51,034 nt of DNA from an uncultured Hungatella sp. (GCA_910577935.1 CAJTOT010000005.1:37991-89024); one strand, 5' to 3'; shown: positions 42,084 to 50,940, numbered from the stretch's first letter. Translations and numbers: made by a program. Notes: generated by a model not told the origin, from the sequence alone.

Positions 42084-43676
42084 ATGGCCAATATCTTGCA
42101 GGTGACCACACCGAATCTTAATGTAGACAACCGAAATATGGTTAATCCCCAGGACCCGAAGCACGGTGTGGGGAATCCGGCGATTCACAACCCGGCGGAC
42201 CCTACCCGGGTAGTCAGAAGCGACGGGCGGGACGGAGAGCAGACCGGGAATACGGCCCAGGACGCCCTGTTTAATGTTATCAATTATGAGAGTAACTACG
42301 GCGCCTTCATCAAAGGCCTGGGAGAAGAAGGGGAACTGGCAGGCGTGCTGGAACGCCTGCTGTTTTCCGACATGGCAGCCATCAAGGACGCAGGGCAGAC
42401 CGAGGTGGCGGCGCTGGTAGATAAGCTGATGATGACCATGAAGGTGGATTCGCCGGAGGATCTTTTGGCGTTTGTCCAGGGACAGGGAGACCTTCAGGCC
42501 AAGTTTACCGGGGATTTCTTTGATAAATTGAGATCTATCCTGACCCAGAGTTCTTCCCAGGGACTGTGGGAGTCGGCTCTGCCTTTCCTTAAAGCTTACA
42601 ACAACTATTCTTCGGGAGCTCATCTTCTGCAGCAGATGGGTTCTCTCACTGCGGATATCGAGCAGCTTTTGCTTCGGTCTTATCAGGAGGAATTCAGAGA
42701 GCTGTCCCGGTCCATGGACTGGCAGGCGGCCAACGGGGATACGGCCCAGAACTCCGAAGTTCTCAACAAGGTTCTGATTCCGTATCTGTCCAGATACATT
42801 TCCAGGACCCACGATTACGGCCCCATAAGGGAGGCCACCATGCACCTGGTCTTCCACGCCGCCAGGTATCAGAACGGCGGCAAGAACAGACTGATACAGC
42901 TCTTTGAGAACCTGGCGGGCAACAGGGATTTTATCAGGCTCTTTAAAGGAGAAGCCAGAGAGGAGCTGGAGCGTCTCGCCGAGCAGTGGGGCGGCCGGGA
43001 AGGCGTGGAGGAAGAGCAGGCGGAAGAACTGCAGGGAGCCTTGAAAGAGGCAGGAGAGGGCAGGGAGCCCCTGAAAGATATCAAGGGACCTCTGCAGCAG
43101 ATGCTGAGGGAGGAACTGGAAGGCCTTCTGAAGACCGGTTCCCAGGAGGGGGCGAGACAGAAGCCTCTGTCAGGCTTCGCGGAAGGACTGTCCCAGCTGG
43201 TTCTGAAAGGAGCTAACGGCCAGGCAGGTCTTGAGAATGTACAGCAGTTTTACACTATTATGAACGGCATGCTTCTCAACGAGAGCGTGTATATGCCGCT
43301 GCTTCATTTTATTATTCCTTTTCAGTATGAGGAGAATAACGTGATGTCGGAGATGTGGGTGGATCCGGACTCCAAGAGAGAGGACGACGGCAGAGGGCGG
43401 AAGGTGAAGCTGTTTTTAAAGTTCGATATCCACAACGTAGGCAAGTTTGAACTGGTTATGACTCTGCAGGACCGCCAGGCGGAGGTTCAGCTGTATGTGC
43501 CTCCTCATCTGACAAAGGAGGATAAGAAGATCCAGACGGATGTGGCGGATATATTAAAAGGAAACGGCATCCGTTTCAGTCAGCTGATGGTGCGCCAGCG
43601 CCGCCGGGACAGAAGGGTGGACGAAATTTTCCCCGAGATACGTGAGAAGGAGAGAACGATCAATGTCAGAATTTGA
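42084..43676 (+). CDS. FliK-like (YlqG-like) flagellar protein
   Basis: A 530-residue protein resembling Bacillus YlqG: an Asn/Pro-rich disordered start, a helical middle (FNVINYESNYGAFIKGLGEEGELAGVLERLLFSD onward), an acidic coil (EGVEEEQAEELQGALKEAGEG) and a C-terminal strand-rich domain (KVKLFLKFDIHNVGKFELVMTLQDRQAEVQLYVPP), which reads like the FliK hook-length-control domain. Pairing with the following FlhB-C-like gene, as in ylqG-ylqH, supports this. It is the first gene after the overlapping promoters. True function unknown. Confidence 0.65.
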   Translation: MANILQVTTPNLNVDNRNMVNPQDPKHGVGNPAIHNPADPTRVVRSDGRDGEQTGNTAQDALFNVINYESNYGAFIKGLGEEGELAGVLERLLFSDMAAIKDAGQTEVAALVDKLMMTMKVDSPEDLLAFVQGQGDLQAKFTGDFFDKLRSILTQSSSQGLWESALPFLKAYNNYSSGAHLLQQMGSLTADIEQLLLRSYQEEFRELSRSMDWQAANGDTAQNSEVLNKVLIPYLSRYISRTHDYGPIREATMHLVFHAARYQNGGKNRLIQLFENLAGNRDFIRLFKGEAREELERLAEQWGGREGVEEEQAEELQGALKEAGEGREPLKDIKGPLQQMLREELEGLLKTGSQEGARQKPLSGFAEGLSQLVLKGANGQAGLENVQQFYTIMNGMLLNESVYMPLLHFIIPFQYEENNVMSEMWVDPDSKREDDGRGRKVKLFLKFDIHNVGKFELVMTLQDRQAEVQLYVPPHLTKEDKKIQTDVADILKGNGIRFSQLMVRQRRRDRRVDEIFPEIREKERTINVRI

Positions 43677-44001
43677 TGAGCTGATGCGGCAGAAAGCCGT
43701 GGCCTTAAAGTATAGTCCTGAGAGAAACGGCGCTCCGGTGATCGTGGCTTCCGGCATGGGATACATGGCGGAGAAGATCACGGAGACGGCCATGGAGGCA
43801 GGGGTTCCGGTCTATGAAGACGATTCCCTGGCGACCCTTCTGACTCAGCTTCAGCTGGGCGCGGAGATTCCGAGAGAGCTGTATCAGGCGATTGTTGACA
43901 TCTATATCTATTTTCTGGGGTATGTTCCCGGCGAAGGAGACAGCATGGAGAAAGCTTTGCAGGAGCCGGAGGCGGAGGAAGGGGCGGAGGGAAAGCCCTG
44001 A
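43663..44001 (+). CDS. FlhB C-terminal domain-like protein (YlqH-like)
   Basis: A 112-residue stand-alone version of the cytoplasmic domain of FlhB: AVALKYSPERNGAPVIVASGMGYMAEKI, VPVYEDDSLATLL and IPRELYQAIVDIYIYFLG match the FlhB C terminus. The self-cleavage motif NPTH is missing; the protein begins just after where it would be. GAAGGAGAG precedes ATG 43663, which overlaps the preceding gene by 14 bases. It likely works with that FliK-like protein, perhaps replacing the cleaved part of FlhB. Confidence 0.88.
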   Translation: MSEFDELMRQKAVALKYSPERNGAPVIVASGMGYMAEKITETAMEAGVPVYEDDSLATLLTQLQLGAEIPRELYQAIVDIYIYFLGYVPGEGDSMEKALQEPEAEEGAEGKP

Positions 44002-44043
44002 TGCCGGTCTCGGCGCCGGAGATTTGATATAAGGAGATGTGAT

Positions 44044-45420
44044 ATGAGCAGATTGATAAAACGATGGACGGCGTTTGTTTTGGCATGTTTTTGTCTTGCG
44101 GCGGCGGTGCCGGCGGATTCGCTGGCGGCTACGAAGCCTATTAATTCCGTGAGCATAAAGGTCTCGTCGAAGCTGAAGGCGGGCGGCGCGCTGCCGGGCA
44201 TCGAGGTGGGAAGCAGCGCGTCCGACGACGGCGTCGCGGTGTCGGGCAGCGGTTCCCAGTATGCTGTGGTCAGCGCCCAGTGGGTGGACAGCAGTTCCAA
44301 AGAGCTGACTGCGGGAGACGAGCCCAGGATGAAAGTGGTTCTCGAGCCCACGGACGTGAGCCAGAATTATTTCCTGGCAAGCTACAAAGCGTCCAATGTG
44401 AAGATCAGCGGAGGCACGTTCGTGTCGGCCAGGAGGAACGGGGACAACTTAGAGGTTACTTTGAGGATCAGCCCGTTAAAGGGCGACTATGACCCGCCCA
44501 AGGACGCCTACTGGAACGAGAAGAACCTGGGGGAGGCCAAGTGGGAGAAGCCGGAGAACGGCTCGGGACACTATGAGGTGCAGCTTCTCAGGGACGACAA
44601 GAATGTCTTTAAGGTGGAGAGCACTTCCGGCACAAGCTATAACTTCTACCCATATATGACCAAGACGGGGGACTATACGTTCAAGATCCGCACCATCCCC
44701 GACACGGATTTCCAGAAAAAATACGGCAGGAAAAGCGACTGGGTCGAGTCCGGGGAGCTGCGGATTACAGACAGATATGTGTCCGACGGCAAAGGCCAGC
44801 AGTCGTCAAGCCCGAGCACGGTGAAGGGCACGGACCAGAAGATCGGCTGGTTTGAAGACGGAAACCTATGGAAATACCGTTATCCCTCAGGAGATCTGTG
44901 CACCGGCGCCTGGGCGGATATCGACGGGTACTGGTACTATTTTGACACCGGCAGCAACATGGTTACAGGCTGGCAGACCATCGGCGCGGAGCAGTATTAT
45001 TTTCACGGCAACGGCCAGATGGCCCTGGGCTGGACAAAGATAGACGGAACCTGGTATTATTTCCTGCCCGAGAAGGAAGGCGGACGCTCGATGGGAACCA
45101 TGGCCCCGTCAGGCTGGCGGGTGATTGCCGGGTATTACTACTATTTCAACCAGGACGGGAGCCTCTGCACAGGGTGGCTGGAGCTGGACGGCAAGAGATA
45201 TTATCTGAACACTCTGGACAACAGCCTCCAGGGAGCCATGTTCACAGGCTGGATACTGCGCGACGAGAAGACATATTTTGCGGATACCAACGGTGAGATC
45301 ATCACAGGCTGGTACGATATAGACGGTTCCTGGTATTATTTTTATCCCGATTCGGGAGAGATGGCCAGAGATACATGGATTGAAGGATTGTATATTGATT
45401 CCGACGGCATTTGGAGGTAG
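44044..45420 (+). CDS. Secreted cell-wall-binding-repeat protein (first of tandem pair)
   Basis: 458 residues. A signal peptide (RLIKRWTAFVLACFCLAAAVPADSLA) leads to a strand-rich N-terminal domain (about 30-265) that I do not recognise, then about eight aromatic repeats of the choline/cell-wall-binding type (WYYFDTGSNMVTGWQ; YYFHGNGQMALGW; WYYFYPDSGEMARDTW). Binding to wall teichoic or related polymer is the usual role of these repeats. AAGGAGATG precedes the ATG. A paralogue follows directly. Activity beyond wall binding is unknown. Confidence 0.85.
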   Translation: MSRLIKRWTAFVLACFCLAAAVPADSLAATKPINSVSIKVSSKLKAGGALPGIEVGSSASDDGVAVSGSGSQYAVVSAQWVDSSSKELTAGDEPRMKVVLEPTDVSQNYFLASYKASNVKISGGTFVSARRNGDNLEVTLRISPLKGDYDPPKDAYWNEKNLGEAKWEKPENGSGHYEVQLLRDDKNVFKVESTSGTSYNFYPYMTKTGDYTFKIRTIPDTDFQKKYGRKSDWVESGELRITDRYVSDGKGQQSSSPSTVKGTDQKIGWFEDGNLWKYRYPSGDLCTGAWADIDGYWYYFDTGSNMVTGWQTIGAEQYYFHGNGQMALGWTKIDGTWYYFLPEKEGGRSMGTMAPSGWRVIAGYYYYFNQDGSLCTGWLELDGKRYYLNTLDNSLQGAMFTGWILRDEKTYFADTNGEIITGWYDIDGSWYYFYPDSGEMARDTWIEGLYIDSDGIWR

Positions 45421-45437
45421 AATGTGAGGTGAAGTTA

Positions 45438-46721
45438 TTGAACAAGGTTGTTTGGAGACATGTGAAGAAGGCTGCGGCAGGCGCTGCGGCGTGTCTGGCG
45501 GTTCTCGCGCTGCCCGGCGCGCCGGCGCGGCCTGCCGGAATTCCGGCGGCAGTCAGCGGAGCCGGGCTTGAAGGCCTGGCCGCGGACACGTTTATCACGG
45601 CTTACGGCGCTGATTCCAGCGTGATTGAGAGCGTGAGCATTACGTTTAAGACCGAGTTTGGAGAGCAGGAAGAGATTCCGGAGCCGGAGATCACCGCCGG
45701 AGGGGGCGGCTATTATATCGTGGATTACCAGTACCGGACAGAGTACGAGAAGTGGAAGCCGGGGAAAAAGGTGCGGGTGGAGATCACTCTCGCGCCCGAG
45801 GACGGAAAGGTATTTCCCACGTCCCTAAACCGTTCCAAGTGCAAGGTGACCGGGGCCGATTATGTGTCGGCGAAGGCCCTGGATGACGAGAAGTTCCAGG
45901 TGAGGGTGGATTATAAGCCGGTGACTGTGCTGGGGAACACCACCCAGGCAGGGTGGAGCAGCACTTACGAGAACCGGGCAGTGTGGAAAGCGGTGGATTA
46001 CGCGCCGGGGTATTCGGTGACCCTCTACGGAGACAACAAGGTGGTGAAGCGCCTGAATGTGGAGACTGCCAACGTGGATCTGTCCCAGTATATGAAAGAC
46101 CAGGATAAGACTTATTACTATGAGGTAAAAGCGGTTCCCTTAACCTCCGACGAGAAGAAGTACCTGAAGGAAGGGGAGGCGGTGTCCTCCACGGAGCAGG
46201 AGTTTGACTGGGAGGAGATGGGCAGCGCCACCGCCGACGGCGGGGACATCAAGGGCAACAACTATATTCTGCCTGACGGCACGAAGGAGAGGAATACCTG
46301 GAAGAAGATATCCAACCAGTGGTACTACTTTGACGGTAACGGCAATATGGCCAGGGGTTGGGCTGCCATCGACGGTTTCTGGTATTATATGGATGGGCAG
46401 GGGATCATGAAGACCGGATGGGTGAACCCGTCAGGGGATTCCTGGTACTATCTGTCGGAAAACGGGTCCATGCTCACAGGCTGGATTCAGCCGGAGCCGG
46501 GTTCCTGGTATTATACAGACGCTTCAGGACTTATGCAGCGCGGCTGGGCGCTGGTGAACGGAAAGTGGTACTATCTTGGGGCGGACGGAAAGATGCGCAC
46601 GGGCTGGAACATGATTTCCGACGTGTGGTATTATCTCAACGGCGACGGCAGCATGGCTGTCAGCACGGAGGTGGATGGCTGGACCATCGGGGCGGATGGG
46701 ACAGCCCCCCAGAAGCGGTAA
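45438..46721 (+). CDS. Secreted cell-wall-binding-repeat protein (second of tandem pair)
   Basis: 427 residues with the same layout as its neighbour: signal peptide (KKAAAGAAACLAVLALPGAPARPA), a strand-rich domain (SVIESVSITFKTEFGE, VRVEITLAPEDG, VWKAVDYAPGYSVTLYGDNK) and about seven wall-binding repeats (WYYFDGNGNMARGW, WYYLGADGKMRTGW). The two N-terminal domains share the order of strands, so they arose by duplication and then diverged. Start chosen: TTG 45438, five bases after GAGGTGA; GTG 45429 is an alternative inside that site. Confidence 0.82.
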   Translation: MNKVVWRHVKKAAAGAAACLAVLALPGAPARPAGIPAAVSGAGLEGLAADTFITAYGADSSVIESVSITFKTEFGEQEEIPEPEITAGGGGYYIVDYQYRTEYEKWKPGKKVRVEITLAPEDGKVFPTSLNRSKCKVTGADYVSAKALDDEKFQVRVDYKPVTVLGNTTQAGWSSTYENRAVWKAVDYAPGYSVTLYGDNKVVKRLNVETANVDLSQYMKDQDKTYYYEVKAVPLTSDEKKYLKEGEAVSSTEQEFDWEEMGSATADGGDIKGNNYILPDGTKERNTWKKISNQWYYFDGNGNMARGWAAIDGFWYYMDGQGIMKTGWVNPSGDSWYYLSENGSMLTGWIQPEPGSWYYTDASGLMQRGWALVNGKWYYLGADGKMRTGWNMISDVWYYLNGDGSMAVSTEVDGWTIGADGTAPQKR

Positions 46722-46758
46722 TCCGTCGGTTTGGTTAACCCTCCGCAGGCAATATCCG

Positions 46759-46787
46759 GCCGCGGTTCGGAGCATCTGAACTGCGGC
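46759..46787 (+). other. Hairpin before lytic transglycosylase gene
   Basis: GCCGCGGTTC (46759-46768) pairs with GAACTGCGGC (46778-46787) with one G-U pair and a 9-base loop. No T-run follows. It may be an RNA processing or attenuation signal in this 93-base gap. Confidence 0.45.
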
Positions 46788-46814
46788 AATATTTGAGGAA
46801 GAGGAGCATATATT

Positions 46815-47642
46815 ATGGAATTAGCGGTATCAGCAGTCAACAGTGAGGCGGTCAGCGCCCAGAATCATCGGGCTGGGCAGACGGAAAAGGCCGGCGAGTC
46901 ATTCCAGACAGCTTTTAAGGAGGCCAGCAAGACCGAGAGCATGGACGCTGTCTTTGCCGAGGCGGCGGCCCGCTACGGGGTATCGGAAAAGCTTTTAAAG
47001 TCAGTGGCGAAGGCAGAGTCTAATTTTAACGCCAGCGCGGTATCAAAGGCGGGAGCCATCGGCGTGATGCAGCTTATGCCTGCCACGGCCAGATCCCTGG
47101 GAGTTACGGACCCTTATGACGCGAGGCAGAATATTATGGGCGGGGCAAAATATCTGAAGGAGAATCTGGACCGTTTCGGAGGTAATGTGAGTCTGGCTCT
47201 GGCCGCTTACAACGCGGGTCCTAATGCGGTGCAGAAGTATGGCGGGATTCCCCCCTACAAGGAGACCCAGAATTATGTGAAGACAGTTACGGCCTACATG
47301 AACGGATCGCCGATTACCACGGGGAAGACCGTGGAAAAGAGCAAGACGACGGCTCAGACTCTGGCGGGCATGTATGGTTCTGCCGCTCTGCTGTCCGGCT
47401 CATCGGACAGCGGCTCTTACAGCTCTTATGGCCAGTCGTCAGGACTTTACGGCCTTCTGTCCGGCGGGGTGGGAAGCTATTATGGTTCCGGCTCCGGCAT
47501 GGTCAGCGCTCTTTTGGGGACGGCGTCGACGGACGGGGATACCATAACTCTCGATAAGGAGAGCTTTGTCAGCCTTATAGAGATTATGCGGATGCAGATG
47601 ATGATGAATGCCAGCAGGGAAGTGGGCTCCATAACCATATAG
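46815..47642 (+). CDS. Lytic transglycosylase (SLT domain), no signal peptide
   Basis: 275 residues. Residues about 45-165 form a lysozyme-like transglycosylase domain: catalytic glutamate E68 in VAKAESNFNASAVSKAGAIG, then GVMQLMPATARSLG and LALAAYNAGPNAVQKYGG. It should cut peptidoglycan glycan strands. There is no signal peptide; the first 44 residues are disordered and include SFQTAF, which fits the export motif of rod and hook subunits, so secretion through the flagellar system is plausible. The C-terminal part is Gly/Ser/Tyr-rich with a Met-rich end. AGGAAGAGGAG precedes the ATG. Confidence 0.9.
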   Translation: MELAVSAVNSEAVSAQNHRAGQTEKAGESFQTAFKEASKTESMDAVFAEAAARYGVSEKLLKSVAKAESNFNASAVSKAGAIGVMQLMPATARSLGVTDPYDARQNIMGGAKYLKENLDRFGGNVSLALAAYNAGPNAVQKYGGIPPYKETQNYVKTVTAYMNGSPITTGKTVEKSKTTAQTLAGMYGSAALLSGSSDSGSYSSYGQSSGLYGLLSGGVGSYYGSGSGMVSALLGTASTDGDTITLDKESFVSLIEIMRMQMMMNASREVGSITI

Positions 47643-47737
47643 GCCGGGACCGCAAGAGGGAAGAAGCTGTGCCATGAGGGGGCGGCCTGTCTGCCGGGCG
47701 CAGGGAATATGGGCGTGAAGGAGGAAGGATTTACGTT

Positions 47738-48367
47738 ATGAAATTAAGAGATTGCGAAACCTGTCTGGTATATGGAACGGACAATAAGCCTCTCTCCAGG
47801 GCAAGGGTGGAGACTGACAAGAATGAGAATATCCGGTTGTATTTCAGCAATTACAAGCTTCGCAGCGTCAGATTTCAGACGTATGTGGATTTTTATGACA
47901 CACAGCAGGGATTGATCCGCTGCTTCTGCGAGGTGGTGCTTCGGAAGAATGTTCAGGAGAACCGGATGCTGGAGCCGTGGATGGCGGACTGCGAGGTTCT
48001 GGAGATTGCAAACATATTCCAGAGGCAGCAGGATCTAAGGGTGAGGGTACATATCTCTACAGAGTTCACCATGGACAGCGGCCTGTTCTTTGTGGGCACC
48101 ATAAAGAATATCAGCGCGGGAGGCATCTACCTGGTGACTTCCCAGGCTATCAAGACAGGGGAGCGGTTATCCTTTACCCACCGGTTTGAAAAGGACCTGT
48201 GTCAGATGAAGGTGGAGATTCTCCGGGTCAGGGGAGCAGCCACAGGCGGTTTCGGCTACGGCTGCAAGTTTATCAATCTGCCTTCGGAGACAGAGGCCAC
48301 CATACGGAAGTTTGTGTTCGCCAAGCAGATGGAGAAGCAGAAGCAGCAGGGAAGGAAAAAGCTGTGA
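47738..48367 (+). CDS. PilZ-domain protein
   Basis: 209 residues with a C-terminal PilZ domain (about 100-200), which in this family binds cyclic di-GMP. The second motif is present as NISAGGIYL (N-x-S-x-x-G). The first reads QRQQDLRVRV: the usual R-R-x-x-x-R has glutamine in place of the second arginine, so affinity may be changed. The N-terminal part could be a YcgR-like domain but is not clear. Motor-brake function is possible. AAGGAGGAAGG precedes the ATG; the stop overlaps the next gene. Confidence 0.82.
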   Translation: MKLRDCETCLVYGTDNKPLSRARVETDKNENIRLYFSNYKLRSVRFQTYVDFYDTQQGLIRCFCEVVLRKNVQENRMLEPWMADCEVLEIANIFQRQQDLRVRVHISTEFTMDSGLFFVGTIKNISAGGIYLVTSQAIKTGERLSFTHRFEKDLCQMKVEILRVRGAATGGFGYGCKFINLPSETEATIRKFVFAKQMEKQKQQGRKKL

Positions 48368-49437
48368 AGATCAACCTGGTCATGATTGTCAAGAACGAGG
48401 AGCGGTGTCTGAGGAAGTGTCTGAAGGCGGTGAAGCCTCTGGTGGATGAGATGATCATAGCGGACACCGGCTCCACGGACAGAACCAAAGAGATCGCCGG
48501 GAATATGGGAGCAAGGGTCGTGGACTTTCAGTGGGTCGGCGACTTTTCTGCTGCACGCAATTACGCCCTGGAACACTCGGATGCGGACTGGAATCTGATC
48601 CTGGACGCAGACGAGTACCTCCGGCCCTGCAGCCGCAAAGGGCTGGAAAAGCTTCTCGCCGGCAGGGAGGGGAAGTGGCTTGGGGGCATCACCAGGTATG
48701 ATTCTTACCGGGATGAGGAGGGAATCAGCCGGAGCGCTTCGGTTCTCCCCAGACTTCTCCCAAAAGGCGTAGGGTATACAGGGCTGATTCACGAGCAGCC
48801 GGAGGGGGATTGGCCCTGCTATCCGCTGCCTTTGGCGGCGGACCATGACGGCTATCTGTATGAGGACAAGGGGGAGAGGAATCTTCCCTATCTTCGGCGG
48901 GCTGTGGAGGAGTGCCCGGAGGATGGATACTACAAGTTCCAGCTTGCGGGCACGCTGCGGAACTTAAAAAGACAGGAGGAAAGCCTGGAACATTTCCGGG
49001 ATTTCTACAGGCTTGTGAGGCCGGAGGAAGGCTACAGAGGCGAAGGGATTGTCCTCTATCTGTATACGCTTCTGGATGTGGGGACTCAGGAGTGTCTGGA
49101 CGAGGCCGCCGCCGTGGTCAAGCGGGAGGAGGGGAATCTGGGCAGCTGGCCGGATTTCTGTTTTGTGTGCGGCCTTTTTTATATGAAAAGGGTTCTGTCG
49201 GATGTGGAACGCCACATATCCCTGCTGCCCAACATCGAAAAGAGTTATCTGCGCTGTCTGGAGCTGGGGGAGAGGCCCGGGCTGGGCGGGGTGGTAGGAA
49301 CCGGGTCCTTCAAGGCAGCCTACAATCTGGGGGCCTGGTATGAAGTGTCCGGGCAGAGAGAGCTGGCGCTCAAGTATTACCGCATGGCTGCGAAGGACGG
49401 GTATGGGCCGGCCAAAGAGCGGCTGCGGAAGATGTGA
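48364..49437 (+). CDS. Family 2 glycosyltransferase with TPR-like tail
   Basis: 357 residues. The N-terminal GT-A domain has INLVMIVKNEERCLRKCL, IADTGSTDRTKEIA and the metal-binding DxD in LDADEYL; the C-terminal part is helical and tetratricopeptide-like (AYNLGAWYEVSGQRELALKYYRMAAKDGYGPAKERL). Such enzymes glycosylate proteins or peptides as well as polymers. The GTG at 48364 overlaps the PilZ stop (GTGA), so they are coupled. Flagellin or wall-protein glycosylation is an inference from position. Confidence 0.85.
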   Translation: MKINLVMIVKNEERCLRKCLKAVKPLVDEMIIADTGSTDRTKEIAGNMGARVVDFQWVGDFSAARNYALEHSDADWNLILDADEYLRPCSRKGLEKLLAGREGKWLGGITRYDSYRDEEGISRSASVLPRLLPKGVGYTGLIHEQPEGDWPCYPLPLAADHDGYLYEDKGERNLPYLRRAVEECPEDGYYKFQLAGTLRNLKRQEESLEHFRDFYRLVRPEEGYRGEGIVLYLYTLLDVGTQECLDEAAAVVKREEGNLGSWPDFCFVCGLFYMKRVLSDVERHISLLPNIEKSYLRCLELGERPGLGGVVGTGSFKAAYNLGAWYEVSGQRELALKYYRMAAKDGYGPAKERLRKM

Positions 49438-49479
49438 TTCGCGGCAAACATAAGATAAGAATATAATTCCGGAAACCAG

Positions 49480-49507
49480 TTGACATTTAAACAAAATATG
49501 TTAAAAT
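49480..49507 (+). promoter_or_regulatory. Sigma-A promoter of pheS
   Basis: TTGACA (49480-49485), 16 bases, TAAAAT (49502-49507). It directly precedes the T-box leader. Confidence 0.75.
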
Positions 49508-49514
49508 GTACCGT

Positions 49515-49795
49515 AAGGTTTTATAAAGAAAAGCGATGAAGGCGTCAGTAGATGTCTGTTTTCTGCCAGAGAGAGGGAATCACCGGCTGCGAGTTCCCTT
49601 CAGTTCAGACAGACAATCGAAATTCCCGCCGGAGCTGCGCGGCTGAACAGCAGGGGATTCACAGCCGAATCCAGAGTTTCAGTAGGCCGCGACGTGTGGC
49701 GCGCGTTACGCGCAGTGAGTGCCTGTATCTGGGATACAGGAATCAGGGTGGTACCGCGGTGAATTCGTCCCTTCGTCTATCGAAGGGATTTTTTT
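49515..49795 (+). ncRNA. T-box riboswitch, phenylalanine specifier
   Basis: A tRNA-sensing leader. Recognised parts: AGTA (49547-49550) of the specifier-loop motif, the AGAGAG/GGCTGCGAG distal elements, a probable specifier TTC (49623-49625) after GAAA, the T-box sequence AGGGTGGTACCGCG (49745-49758), and a terminator with an 8-bp stem (49768-49775 with 49781-49788) and T7 (49789-49795). Uncharged tRNA-Phe would favour the antiterminator and allow pheS transcription. The specifier agrees with the gene behind it. Confidence 0.92.
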
Positions 49796-49903
49796 GTGCT
49801 GCAAGGCGCATGTTTCATGATAAAACCTTTCGGGAAATGTGCGCTGGGGCTGAAGCTGAGAAGCCGGAGACAACCCGTCAAAAGCAAGGAAAAGGAGAAT
49901 ACC

Positions 49904-50923
49904 ATGAAAGAGCAGTTAGAGAAGATCAAAGAAGAAGCTCTCGGGCAGATCGAGTCTTCCGAGGCCCTGGAGCGGTTAAATGAGATCCGCGTGGCTTATC
50001 TGGGGAAAAAGGGGGAACTGACCAGCGTGCTGAAGGGCATGAAGAACGTAGCCCCCGAAGACAGGCCGAAGGTGGGACAGATGGTCAACGAGGTCAGAGA
50101 GCTGATTGAGACCAAGCTGGAGGAGACCAGGATGTCCCTGGCCAGGAAGGCCAGGGAGGCGCAGATGAAAGCAGAGGTCATCGATGTAACCCTGCCCGCC
50201 AGGAAGGCCAATGCAGGCCACCGTCATCCCAACACCATCGCGCTGGAAGAGCTGGAGCGGATTTTTGTGGGAATGGGATATGAGGTTGTGGAAGGACCTG
50301 AGATTGAGTACGACGAGTACAATTTTACCAAGCTGAACATCCCGGAAGGCCATCCGGCGAAGGACGAGCAGGACACTTTTTATATTAACAAGGAAATTGT
50401 GCTGCGGACCCAGACCTCCCCTGTTCAGGCCCGCACCATGGAGAAGGGCAGGCTGCCTATCCGCATGATCTCTCCGGGACGGGTGTTCCGCTCCGACGAG
50501 GTAGACGCCACCCACTCGCCGTCCTTCCATCAGGTAGAAGGACTGGTCATTGACAAGAATATCACCTTCGCCGACTTAAAAGGCACCCTGGCAGAGTTCG
50601 CGAGAGAACTGTTCGGCGAGGACACCAAAGTAAAATTCCGCCCCCACCATTTCCCCTTTACAGAACCCAGCGCAGAGATGGATGTCAGCTGTTTCAAATG
50701 CGGCGGAAAAGGCTGCCGTTTCTGTAAAGGAACCGGCTGGATCGAGATTCTGGGCTGCGGGATGGTCCACCCCCACGTATTCGAAATGTGCGGCATCGAC
50801 CCCGAAACCTACACAGGCTTCGCCTTCGGCGTAGGCCTGGAGCGCATAGCCCTCCTAAAATACGAGATCGACGACATGAGACTCCTCTACGAAAACGACA
50901 TCAGATTTTTACGACAGTTTTGA
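49904..50923 (+). CDS. pheS: Phenylalanyl-tRNA synthetase alpha subunit
   Basis: Charges tRNA-Phe together with PheT (pheT expected beyond the window). The 339 residues have an N-terminal coiled coil, HRHPNTIALEELERIFVGMGYEVVEGPE, the class II motif 2 region (GRVFRSDEVDATHSPSFHQVEGL) and motif 3 (GFAFGVGLERIALLKY). Cysteines in CFKCGGKGCRFC are usual in this family. ATG 49904 follows AAAAGGAG. Open reading continues upstream over the T-box without a start signal. Regulated by the T-box at 49515-49795. Confidence 0.97.
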   Translation: MKEQLEKIKEEALGQIESSEALERLNEIRVAYLGKKGELTSVLKGMKNVAPEDRPKVGQMVNEVRELIETKLEETRMSLARKAREAQMKAEVIDVTLPARKANAGHRHPNTIALEELERIFVGMGYEVVEGPEIEYDEYNFTKLNIPEGHPAKDEQDTFYINKEIVLRTQTSPVQARTMEKGRLPIRMISPGRVFRSDEVDATHSPSFHQVEGLVIDKNITFADLKGTLAEFARELFGEDTKVKFRPHHFPFTEPSAEMDVSCFKCGGKGCRFCKGTGWIEILGCGMVHPHVFEMCGIDPETYTGFAFGVGLERIALLKYEIDDMRLLYENDIRFLRQF

Positions 50924-50940
50924 TCAGCAATGAGGCGGGC

